In this document: positions 7,855 to 13,194 of the stretch, piece after piece
Layout of the letters: every line of letters begins with the position of its first letter
How positions within the stretch are numbered: position 1 is the first letter of the stretch
NCBI GenBank assembly: GCA_001800075.1
Contig: MGUR01000070.1
Coordinates: forward strand, 53,456 to 66,649
Reading direction: 5' to 3'
Length of the DNA stretch: 13,194 bases
Origin: Elusimicrobia bacterium RIFCSPLOWO2_01_FULL_59_12
GTDB taxonomy: Bacteria; Elusimicrobiota; Elusimicrobia; 2-01-FULL-59-12
The notes under the pieces: model-generated
What the model saw: only the letters and a program-made list of their open reading frames with translations
What the model was told of the DNA's origin: nothing
Databases searched by the model: none
Program-made: the position numbers and the translations under genes

Positions 7855-7913
7855 GGTTCGACTCCGCTCACCATGACCCGGCCCATGAACCCTGAGCGTA
7901 GTCGAAGGGTCAT
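7851..7913 (-). CDS. 20-codon repeat-derived mini-frame linking rmlD and ugd
   Basis: An ATG at 7911-7913 overlaps the rmlD stop as ATGA, and its frame reads MTLRLRSGFMGRVMVSGVEP before ending in a TGA that overlaps the ugd start as ATGA. Almost the whole frame is repeat sequence, so a selected peptide product is unlikely. What is seen is only the double overlap; that it carries ribosomes from rmlD to ugd is inference. Internal ATGs are present in the same frame. Confidence 0.25.
   Translation of the reverse strand: MTLRLRSGFMGRVMVSGVEP
7857..7906. repeat. Dispersed inverted repeat between ugd and rmlD
   Basis: Arms TTCGACTCCGCTCA (7857-7870) and TGAGCGTAGTCGAA (7893-7906) are inverted repeats with one mismatch in 14, separated by a 22-base loop. 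The CCTGAGCGTAGTCGAAGGG form is a widespread dispersed repeat in many bacterial genomes. It fills nearly all of the 55-base gap between rmlD and ugd. On the minus strand the second-transcribed arm contains the GGAG that serves ugd, so a hairpin could mask that site. Confidence 0.8.
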
Positions 7914-8800
7914 CGGGAGTGAAGCGTGGCGCTGAAATGTTCGCGCAGGGCGTCTTTCCAGGAACGAAGCGGCGTGAAGCCGTTTAATCGCCAGACCATG
8001 TTCTGAAGGCACGAAAAAACGGGACGCTTCGCGGGGTGCTTGAAGTCTGCCTGGGTCATGGGTTTCAGCCGGGACTCCGGCAGGCCATGCATCCTCAAAA
8101 TCTCCCGGGCTAACTCCACGCGCGTGCAGAAACCGCCGTTGGTGAGGTGAACGAGGCCATACAGTCCGCTTTCCGCCAGGCGTTGAAGCGCCCTCGCGAG
8201 GTCGGGGGTATAGGTGGGGACGCTGCACATATCCGTCAGGCAGGGCACCGGTTGTCCGGCGCGCGCCCATTCGACCACTTTGTCGGCGTAGGTCGGGCGC
8301 GCCGGGCCGAAAAGCCACGACGTGCGCACGATAAAATATTTATGCAGCAGTTGTTCCACAAAAAGTTCCCCCCAGCGTTTGGACTGCGCATAGACGCTCA
8401 AGGGGTGCGTGGCGTCACACTCCCGGTAGCCGTCTTCCGGAGCGAGCGTCCCGTCAAACACGTAGTCCGTGGAGACCGCCATCAGCGCCGTGTCGAAGCG
8501 CTGGCAGGCGAGCGCCAGGTGGCGGGCGCCGAGGGCGTTGACGCGAAACGCTTCATCCGGGTTGGATTCGGCGCCGTCCACGTCGTTGTAGGAAGCGCAG
8601 TGCACGATCAAATCGGGATTCTCGCGGGTGACCGTCTTGTAGGTTTGGGCGGCGTCGCGAAGATCGCAGGTCCTCCATTGGCTCAAGGGGACATGCGGGG
8701 GGTGGGTGCGGCCCATGGCGGTCACCTCGTGGCCCTGCGAAAAGACGCTCCAGACATCGGTTCCCAAAAGCCCCGCGGCGCCCGTGACGAGGACTTTCAT
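7910..8800 (-). CDS. rmlD: dTDP-4-dehydrorhamnose reductase
   Basis: The 296-residue short-chain reductase performs the last step to dTDP-L-rhamnose, using NAD(P)H. It starts with MKVLVTGAAGLLGTDVWSVF (nucleotide loop), then carries HCASYNDVDGAESNPDEAFR (67-86), where VD-x-AE is typical of RmlD, and STDYVFDG (110-117). The catalytic Y137-x3-K141 is in LSVYAQSKRWGE. C-terminal features such as LTNGGFCTRVELAREIL fit substrate-binding RmlD segments. Length is normal. ATG 8798-8800 has a weak purine run (GAAGAGA) about seven bases upstream, just inside the edge of a palindromic repeat. RmlB lies upstream, but rmlA and rmlC are not visible, so the pathway must be completed elsewhere. Confidence 0.92.
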   Translation of the reverse strand: MKVLVTGAAGLLGTDVWSVFSQGHEVTAMGRTHPPHVPLSQWRTCDLRDAAQTYKTVTRENPDLIVHCASYNDVDGAESNPDEAFRVNALGARHLALACQRFDTALMAVSTDYVFDGTLAPEDGYRECDATHPLSVYAQSKRWGELFVEQLLHKYFIVRTSWLFGPARPTYADKVVEWARAGQPVPCLTDMCSVPTYTPDLARALQRLAESGLYGLVHLTNGGFCTRVELAREILRMHGLPESRLKPMTQADFKHPAKRPVFSCLQNMVWRLNGFTPLRSWKDALREHFSATLHSR

Positions 8801-8816
8801 ACTGAAATCTCTTCGC

Positions 8817-8925
8817 CGTCACCCCCGCGAAAGCGGGGGTCCAGCGACTCTGGATTCCCGTCCTCCAAACTACCGGCGGACGGGCCCGCCGGATGTGTGG
8901 AGGGCCCGCATTCGCGGGAATGACG
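8817..8925. repeat. MITE/REP-like palindromic repeat between rmlB and rmlD
   Basis: The 109-base element has inverted ends: CGTCACCCCCGCGAA at 8817-8831 and TTCGCGGGAATGACG at 8911-8925 (two mismatches in 15). Inside are a perfect 8-bp hairpin with GAAA loop (8821-8840) and a 7-bp hairpin (8873-8879 with 8886-8892). In one minus-strand frame it reads VIPANAG...PAFAGVT, the well-known translation of this repeat class (usually VIPAKAGIQ...PAFAGMT). It occupies most of the 132-base rmlB-rmlD gap. Confidence 0.85.
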
Positions 8926-8932
8926 AATTGAG

Positions 8933-9940
8933 TTATCTCCGGGTATATTGGCGCGCATAATAGTTTTTGTAGTGCTTCGAATGATGAAGAATAGGTTCCC
9001 ACCAGGAACGGTGGTCCGCGTACCAGTCAATGAGATCGTTGAGGCCCTGGCGGAAAGGGATGCGGGGCTGCCAGCCCAGTTCCGAGCGGATTTTTCCGAT
9101 CGACATGGCATAGCGCCGGTCGTGGCCCGGCCGGTCCGTCACACGCCGGAGGAGAGACGCGGGTTTGCTCAATTGTTTAAGCAGGAGGCGGGCGACCTCA
9201 ATGTTCTTAAAACCCGTGCCCGTCCCGATGTTGTAGATCTCTCCCGCCCGTCCTTTGCGGAGGACACCTTCGAGCGCCGCGCAGTGATCGGAGACATGGA
9301 GCCAGTCCCGGACCTGCTGGCCGTCCCCGTAAAGCGGAAGCGGTTTCCCATCCAGAGCGTGGGTGATAAAAAGCGGCAGAAATTTTTCCGGGTATTGATA
9401 AGGCCCGTAGTTGTTGGCCGCGCGCGTGATCAGGACCGGCGACTGGTAGGTCCGGAAATAAGAGAGGACCAGATGGTCCGCGGCCGCCTTGCTGGCGGAG
9501 TACGGGCTGGAAGGGTCCAGGAGGGCCGCCTCACGGGCCGCGCCTCGCGCGATGGAGCCGTAGACTTCATCGGTCGAGATGTGCAGAAAGCGTTTGACGC
9601 GTGCGCGTCGCGCGGCGTCCAGGAGAACCTGGACGCCGATCACATTGGTGCGCAGAAAGGGCGAGGCGTCCTGAATGGACCGGTCGACATGCGTTTCCGC
9701 CGCGAAATTGACGACCGCGTCGAGGCCGGCCATCAGCCGCTCGGTGAGCGCGGCGTGGGCGATATCCCCGCGGACAAAACGGTAGCGGCGGTCTCCGGAC
9801 ACATCCTTCAAATTGTCCAGATGCCCGGCGTAGGTGAGCTTGTCGAGGTTAATGAGGAGTTTGACGTCGGCGCAGCGCATCATGTGCCGGATAAAATGCG
9901 ACCCGATAAAACCCGCTCCGCCTGTGACTAAGAGGCGCAT
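8933..9940 (-). CDS. rmlB: dTDP-glucose 4,6-dehydratase
   Basis: The 335-residue extended SDR converts dTDP-glucose to dTDP-4-keto-6-deoxyglucose with tightly bound NAD. Signatures are GGAGFIGSHFIRH (residues 7-19), NLDKLTYAGHLDNL (31-44), FAAETHVDRSI (79-89), the catalytic STDEVYGS with D124 and E125, and Y147-x3-K151 in PYSASKAAADHLV. NNYGPYQYPEKFLP and VRDWLHVSDHC are further RmlB-specific stretches. The frame is open up to 9982, but MRLLVTGGAG starts at ATG 9938-9940. The residues before it are translated repeat sequence, so the shorter form is chosen. No Shine-Dalgarno precedes this ATG; the upstream 31 bases are AT-rich repeat left by the neighbouring insertion. Confidence 0.95.
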   Translation of the reverse strand: MRLLVTGGAGFIGSHFIRHMMRCADVKLLINLDKLTYAGHLDNLKDVSGDRRYRFVRGDIAHAALTERLMAGLDAVVNFAAETHVDRSIQDASPFLRTNVIGVQVLLDAARRARVKRFLHISTDEVYGSIARGAAREAALLDPSSPYSASKAAADHLVLSYFRTYQSPVLITRAANNYGPYQYPEKFLPLFITHALDGKPLPLYGDGQQVRDWLHVSDHCAALEGVLRKGRAGEIYNIGTGTGFKNIEVARLLLKQLSKPASLLRRVTDRPGHDRRYAMSIGKIRSELGWQPRIPFRQGLNDLIDWYADHRSWWEPILHHSKHYKNYYARQYTRR

Positions 9941-9955
9941 AACTGAAAAGCAGTA

Positions 9956-9972
9956 ACTAATAACTGATAACT
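9956..9972 (-). repeat. Left inverted repeat of the four-helix-bundle unit
   Basis: On the minus strand this reads AGTTATCAGTTATTAGT. It matches the plus-strand sequence at 10363-10379 at 15 of 17 positions, including the first ten. It begins just after the stop of the four-helix-bundle gene and is followed by further CAGTTAT-like sequence reaching the rmlB start codon. Repeats of this AGTTATCAGT type are common next to such genes. Confidence 0.7.
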
Positions 9973-10349
9973 CATTGCTCATCCTTTTTTGATCGTGTCG
10001 TTGCGATTACTCGATTCAGGTCCATACCTATCTGCTCGGCAGATGACCGTAGTCTCCCGAAATCTTCTTGATTCAAATAGCCTAAATCTTTCGACAAAAG
10101 CAGGTGGCTTTTCGTTTCCTCTAATGACCCACGGGCATGGTAAAAGAAATTCAATCTATCTGGAAAATGAAACCGGCCAAAACTTTCAGCGATATTCGCC
10201 TCAATCGAAACAGCCGCTCTTCTTAGTTGACTGGTTAGAGCGAACTGTTCTTCCTTTGGGAATTTGGATGTGAACTTATAAATGTCGAGAATCAAAGCAT
10301 GGGCTTTCTTCCAGACAGGGGTCTCTTCAAATGAAAGATAGTTGCCCAC
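9972..10349 (-). CDS. Four-helix-bundle protein (23S rRNA intervening-sequence protein family)
   Basis: The 125-residue protein matches the TIGR02436/S23 family in length and pattern: an opening ETPVWKKAHALILDIYKFT, FPKEEQFALTSQLRRAAVSI (34-53), then the conserved EANIAESFGRF (54-64) and FFYHARGSLEETKSHLLLS (68-86), ending in helix four with charged residues. Family members were first found inside 23S rRNA intervening sequences, but free-standing copies like this one are frequent; no function is established. Crystal structures in the family show a four-helix bundle, often multimeric. The start is GTG at 10347-10349, because no ATG exists before the core and only a weak G-rich tract precedes it. 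It has no evident link to polysaccharide synthesis and looks inserted. Confidence 0.92.
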   Translation of the reverse strand: MGNYLSFEETPVWKKAHALILDIYKFTSKFPKEEQFALTSQLRRAAVSIEANIAESFGRFHFPDRLNFFYHARGSLEETKSHLLLSKDLGYLNQEDFGRLRSSAEQIGMDLNRVIATTRSKKDEQ

Positions 10350-10362
10350 CCGTCGCCCCGTT

Positions 10363-10379
10363 AGTTATCAGTCATCAGT
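10363..10379 (+). repeat. Right inverted repeat of the four-helix-bundle unit
   Basis: AGTTATCAGTCATCAGT on the plus strand is the partner of 9956-9972 in opposite orientation. The last codons and TGA stop of the epimerase gene lie in this AT-rich repeat tract, giving that enzyme the tail PLNTDD. Confidence 0.7.
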
Positions 10380-11315
10380 ATTTAGTGGTTGCTTTTGGAA
10401 CCACGCCCACGTGCGGCGCAAGCCTTCGGCAAAATCAATTCTCGGCTGATACCGCAGGCGTTTCTTCGCCTTGCGGATGTCCGCCCAGGTTTTGCGCACG
10501 TCTCCCGAACGCGGCGGGGTATGCCGCCGTTCAAGGCGGCGGCCGGCGGATTTCTCCAGAGCGGCAATGACGTGGAGCAGGGAAATGCTTTTTCCGGAAG
10601 CGATATTGAACGCCTCGGCCGACACGCCGCTCGCTGAGGCGGCGAGCAGATTCGCCTGTACGACGTTGTCGATATAAGTGAAATCGCGGGACTGTTTGCC
10701 GTCCCAGTGGACCTCCAACGGCTGTCCCCGGAGAGCGGATTGCATGAATTTCGGGATCACAGCGGCGTACTGCGATTCGGGATGCTGCCGGGGGCCGAAA
10801 ACGTTGAAGTACCGCAGGGAGACGGTTTCCAGGCCAAAGGTCTTGGCGAACACGACGCAGTAGTTTTCCCCCGCCAGTTTGGAGACGGCATACGGCGAGA
10901 TCGGAGCGGTGCGCATCGATTCGGTCTGCGGGTACTTCAGGTGGTCTCCGTACACAGAAGATGACGAGGCGTACACCAGGCGCTTGACGCCGGCCGCGCG
11001 GCACGCCATCAGCAGCTGGAGCGTGCCGGTGATGTTGATGTCATTGGTCGAAGCGGGGTCATCGACGGAACGGGGAACCGAACGCAGCGCCGCCTGGTGA
11101 AAGACGACCTCGATTCCCCGCACCGCGCGCGCCAGGTCCTCGGCGCGGCGGAGGTCTCCTTCCAGAAATTCAATCCGGTCCAGGACGGACGCCAGGTGCT
11201 CTTTTTTCCCGGTCGTGAGGTTATCGAAAACGCGGACGGCATCCCCGCGCCGGATGAGCGCTTCGGCGATGTGGGAGCCGATAAAGCCGGCCCCACCGGT
11301 GACGAGGCATTTCAT
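10368..11315 (-). CDS. NAD-dependent UDP-sugar 4-epimerase (WbpP/GalE-like)
   Basis: The 315-residue extended SDR has GGAGFIGSHIAEAL (residues 7-20), VFDNLTTGKKEHL (29-41), FHQAALRSVPRSVDDP (72-87), the serine-rich YASSSSVYGD (115-124) and catalytic Y142-x3-K146 in ISPYAVSKLAGE. It continues with LRYFNVFGPRQHPESQYAAVIP and SRDFTYIDNVVQANLLA. The AALRSVPRSVDDP and GPRQ-P-YAAVIP stretches resemble WbpP/TviC-type UDP-GlcNAc(A) 4-epimerases more than classical GalE, but UDP-glucose/galactose cannot be excluded. The ATG at 11313-11315 lacks a Shine-Dalgarno; a six-codon frame beginning at 11332 ends on it as ATGA. The C-terminal residues are encoded in the repeat flanking the four-helix-bundle gene, so the natural end may have been replaced. 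Confidence 0.9.
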   Translation of the reverse strand: MKCLVTGGAGFIGSHIAEALIRRGDAVRVFDNLTTGKKEHLASVLDRIEFLEGDLRRAEDLARAVRGIEVVFHQAALRSVPRSVDDPASTNDINITGTLQLLMACRAAGVKRLVYASSSSVYGDHLKYPQTESMRTAPISPYAVSKLAGENYCVVFAKTFGLETVSLRYFNVFGPRQHPESQYAAVIPKFMQSALRGQPLEVHWDGKQSRDFTYIDNVVQANLLAASASGVSAEAFNIASGKSISLLHVIAALEKSAGRRLERRHTPPRSGDVRKTWADIRKAKKRLRYQPRIDFAEGLRRTWAWFQKQPLNTDD

Positions 11316-11392
11316 GTTGGGAATAGGCTCATGTCAGGAGCGAGATTTTAGCAAAAAAGCGCTTCGTTATTGACTGTGCCAGTTAAAGGCAG

Positions 11393-11446
11393 AAAAACGG
11401 CGCTGACCATCGCTTCACAATTTTTATTGTGGCGATGGCCATCAGC
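11393..11446 (-). terminator. Possible rho-independent terminator after the phosphatase-fold gene
   Basis: On the minus strand GCTGA (11442-11446), CCATCGC and CACAAT pair with ATTGTG, GCGATGG and TCAGC (11402-11406) around an AAAA loop, giving about 18 pairs with a 3-base and a 2-base bulge. Five T residues follow (11393-11397) after a four-base GCCG spacer. The spacer and short T-run make termination uncertain. Confidence 0.3.
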
Positions 11447-11480
11447 AAAACGGATCGCATTGAGCGATCCGTGCTGATGG
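11402..11480. promoter_or_regulatory. Two adjoining hairpins with mutually exclusive pairing
   Basis: Hairpin one pairs CCATCGC (11407-11413) with GCGATGG (11432-11438) and CACAAT with ATTGTG around TTTT. Hairpin two pairs CCATCAGC (11439-11446) with GCTGATGG (11473-11480) and ACGGATCGC (11450-11458) with GCGATCCGT (11464-11472) around a five-base loop, with only an AAA bulge. The 11442-11446 segment can instead extend hairpin one by pairing with 11402-11406. On the minus strand this lies in the leader of the epimerase operon, where it could act as an attenuator or a processing/stability element. A decayed repeat element is the alternative. Confidence 0.55.
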
Positions 11481-11563
11481 TCGGATTAGTGATCGGTTAG
11501 GCTGCGTGCAGGAAGAACCGGAACGATTTAGCTGGCGTGTATTCCAGAGAATGGGTTTGTAGA

Positions 11564-13138
11564 TTAGTTGTCTGCTTTGATAAATGGAAGTTGCCCAACT
11601 CGAAACGGCCTGTTAGACTCGTCCACTATTTGGGTGACATCGATGAAATCATACGGACGTTCGTAAGAAGAAAAAAAGCTCTTGTCCGGCATAACCGAAA
11701 AATCTGTCCCCAGGTACTGGTTAAAGATGACCCGAAATGTATTGACTGGACTGATTGAATGATACAGCCGTTTACGGCCGTCCGCCGGCAAGTAATAAGC
11801 GTTTAATATTCCCATCCGTTCTCTGAAGAATGCTTCAGAAGGATGGGTCCACTCATCGAGGGAGGCCGAGCCGTGATCGCCTTGCAACACGACGATCGGC
11901 ATGGTGTCCGCCTCTCTCCCCAGGGATTCTATTAGAGTCATCACCTGTTTATTGCAATACATTAATTGATCGAGGTACCGCTGTTTCTGCTTCCATACTC
12001 TTCCATGCATTTCAAGATCACTTTGACTGATAGGTCTCCCATCCCTATCAAATACGTACGGAGGATGGGGAAGGATGATATGCGCAAAAACAAACTGTGG
12101 CTTTGTGCTTCTGCGCTGTATCGTGGGAAGCTTTGAAAAAGCGGACACCACTCTTCGGCGTGCATCGTCTGCGACTGGATTAATGAATTTCAAAAATGCA
12201 CGCATCATTGTCGTTCGTACCAGCATCATGTCAAATTCATTCCACCGTCCACCCTGCACCTCATAGTCGGCGTTGGCATTTCTGGCAGTCGCTCCCCAGC
12301 CCGACCCAAAATGTACAAATTCATAACCCATCGATTTGAGAAGCTGTACGGCTTTATTCTTTTCGATCAGTTTGTAGGGTAGGGCTCGGTTTTTGGACTG
12401 CACTCCTACGCGATCCGTTAAATCATTTATATAGTCCATGTTGAGCGACGAGGCCAATGAAAGAAAAGTTAGAGAATAGTTGCTATGACTTTCCAAGGCT
12501 ACATAGAACCCATGCGATGTTAAGTAATCAATAAACTCATGATTATCATAGCCGTACACGTCGCGGAGAGTCTTGGAGCTCGCATACCCGTCGAGGATGA
12601 TGTAGTAGATATTGGGAAGCGGACCAGGCCGAGACAGATGGTGATGGACACTTGCCGCTTGCGGTGCCGGTAGCGCGTCCTTTCCGGAATGACCTCGTAG
12701 TGCATAGACCCCCATGGTTCCGAGCGTTAGCATGACCATCGAACTGGCCATGACGTTACAAGCCGCCACCCATGAGGTTAGCGGCTTCTGCGTTCTTCTC
12801 AGCACATACATCCCCAGCAGGAACATGCCTGCAAACAGAGACAAAAGGAACTCATGCTTGCCGAGTTGAACACTTCCAAAACTAAATCTCTCGGCCACAG
12901 CGAATACACGCCCGTAGGTTGAGAAGAGGAGTATCGAAAGTGTGGCACCTAGACCTGCTTTATTCCAGTCGTGAAATATCGCTTTTAGCAACAGGACCAA
13001 GAAAAGAGTCGCGCATGTCCCAATGGCCACAGGCCAGATGACGTCAGTCGGAGAGCATTCTTCGATATTGTGTGAGAGAAGGAATAGGGGCGGGAAAATG
13101 CCAAACAGGAATGCATGGAGAATGGGCGATCGTGTCAT
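11564..13138 (-). CDS. Membrane-anchored alkaline-phosphatase/sulfatase-superfamily protein
   Basis: The 524-residue protein begins with about five membrane segments (approximately 7-22, 33-52, 64-80, 97-113, 125-146), then a periplasmic catalytic domain from about 174. Superfamily metal-site motifs are visible: YIILDGYAS with D183, a likely nucleophile threonine near T224 in SNYSLTFLSLASSLNMDYIN (219-238), HIILPHPPYVFDRDG (353-367) and VVLQGDHGS (417-425). The architecture resembles sulfatase-like phosphotransferases and hydrolases such as LTA synthase or phosphoethanolamine transferases, which are common in surface-glycan loci. A role in adding or removing a phospho-substituent is inference. 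GC is clearly lower than in its neighbours (40% at 12301-12360), suggesting acquisition from elsewhere. Its ATG lies two bases after the preceding stop, with no visible Shine-Dalgarno. Confidence 0.85.
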   Translation of the reverse strand: MTRSPILHAFLFGIFPPLFLLSHNIEECSPTDVIWPVAIGTCATLFLVLLLKAIFHDWNKAGLGATLSILLFSTYGRVFAVAERFSFGSVQLGKHEFLLSLFAGMFLLGMYVLRRTQKPLTSWVAACNVMASSMVMLTLGTMGVYALRGHSGKDALPAPQAASVHHHLSRPGPLPNIYYIILDGYASSKTLRDVYGYDNHEFIDYLTSHGFYVALESHSNYSLTFLSLASSLNMDYINDLTDRVGVQSKNRALPYKLIEKNKAVQLLKSMGYEFVHFGSGWGATARNANADYEVQGGRWNEFDMMLVRTTMMRAFLKFINPVADDARRRVVSAFSKLPTIQRRSTKPQFVFAHIILPHPPYVFDRDGRPISQSDLEMHGRVWKQKQRYLDQLMYCNKQVMTLIESLGREADTMPIVVLQGDHGSASLDEWTHPSEAFFRERMGILNAYYLPADGRKRLYHSISPVNTFRVIFNQYLGTDFSVMPDKSFFSSYERPYDFIDVTQIVDESNRPFRVGQLPFIKADN

Positions 13139-13140
13139 GA

Positions 13141-13194
13141 TTAGTGGATCGGCAGCCGGGGCTCGATGTCTTTGAGCCGGACGCCGGCGCTGTC
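13141..13194 (-). CDS. C-terminal end of an unidentified upstream gene
   Basis: The minus strand at the right edge reads in frame DSAGVRLKDIEPRLPIH and then TAA at 13141-13143, two bases before the phosphatase-fold start. The sequence is GC-rich like the main cluster and unlike the adjacent gene. Seventeen residues are too few to assign a family. The close spacing suggests the same operon. Confidence 0.4.
   Translation of the reverse strand, partial: DSAGVRLKDIEPRLPIH

Larger units (their letters stand above)
9956..10379. mobile_element. Putative insertion unit: four-helix-bundle gene between inverted repeats
   Basis: A roughly 424-base unit consists of a single four-helix-bundle gene with an inverted AGTTATCAGT-type repeat at each end. 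It sits between the epimerase and rmlB genes of an otherwise sugar-specific operon and has lower GC (48% at 10081-10140 against 60% in rmlB at 9541-9600). The epimerase stop codon lies in one repeat and the rmlB start codon abuts the other, as expected if the unit entered a short intergenic gap. No transposase is present; mobility would have to be supplied in trans or by an unknown mechanism. No target duplication could be recognised by eye. Confidence 0.55.
11316..11563. other. 248-base intergenic region between phosphatase-fold gene and epimerase
   Basis: No convincing gene is seen. The region is dominated by two adjoining hairpins (11402-11480). On the minus strand a TAAAAT at 11345-11350 could be a -10 box some 30 bases before the epimerase start, but I see no good -35 at the right distance. 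The stretch 11481-11563 shows nothing recognisable. Confidence 0.5.

Noticed and set aside
7857..8925. The two repeats as a CRISPR array
   Set aside because: They are two unrelated palindromic elements about 900 bases apart, with no regular spacers and no cas genes.
8948..9931. Plus-strand reading frame of 327 codons opposite rmlB
   Set aside because: RmlB motifs on the minus strand are complete; the antisense product is a compositional shadow.
9941..9982. 14-residue extension of RmlB (MSNELSVISYCFSV)
   Set aside because: It is translated repeat and overlaps the four-helix-bundle stop; the Rossmann strand begins at MRLLVTGGAG.
11339..11375. Promoter for the epimerase operon
   Set aside because: Only a TAAAAT-like -10 is visible; no acceptable -35 lies 16-18 bases away, so it is mentioned only within the intergenic entry.
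11434..11501. Small plus-strand frame beginning MAISKTDRIERS across the hairpins
   Set aside because: It has about 21 codons, no Shine-Dalgarno and the opposite strand to all genes; it is explained by the palindromes.

Overview
The window is one continuous block of minus-strand genes for building and decorating a surface polysaccharide (exopolysaccharide, capsule or O-antigen type). There is no rRNA, tRNA, CRISPR array or plausible plus-strand gene. Most of it is GC-rich (a sampled block at 9541-9600 is 60% GC). The gene content, the dispersed palindromic repeats and a free-standing four-helix-bundle gene suggest an uncultivated Gram-negative-type bacterium; Omnitrophota- or Elusimicrobiota-like lineages come to mind, but this is an impression from gene style and not a placement.

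In transcription order (right to left) the layout is: the last codons of an unidentified gene (13141-13194); a membrane-anchored alkaline-phosphatase/sulfatase-fold protein of lower GC (11564-13138); a 248-base gap holding two adjoining long hairpins (11316-11563); a WbpP-like UDP-sugar 4-epimerase (10368-11315); a four-helix-bundle gene bracketed by inverted repeats (9972-10349); rmlB (8933-9940); a palindromic dispersed repeat (8817-8925); rmlD (7910-8800); a second, different dispersed repeat (7857-7906); ugd (6553-7854); UDP-xylose synthase (5618-6556); a 76-residue membrane protein (5391-5621); a NodU/CmcH-family carbamoyltransferase (3529-5388); a DUF5989 protein (3392-3571); an apparently internally deleted GT39-like membrane glycosyltransferase (2497-3375); a methyltransferase (1692-2507); a GT4 glycosyltransferase (623-1744); and a winged-helix regulator that runs off the left edge (1-598).

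The genes make chemical sense together. Ugd and UXS convert UDP-glucose to UDP-glucuronate and UDP-xylose. RmlB and RmlD are two of the four dTDP-rhamnose enzymes; rmlA and rmlC are not in the window. The epimerase interconverts gluco/galacto UDP-sugars. The GT4 enzyme transfers sugars, and the methyltransferase and carbamoyltransferase probably decorate the glycan. The winged-helix protein may regulate the cluster.

The block has two contrasting halves. From ugd leftwards to the GT4 gene every junction is an overlap or a gap of at most 16 bases. From ugd rightwards to the phosphatase-fold gene every junction carries a different repeat or insertion, and some of these supply stop codons, a ribosome binding site or a start-codon context to the flanking operon genes. 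That half holds the most unusual material in the window.
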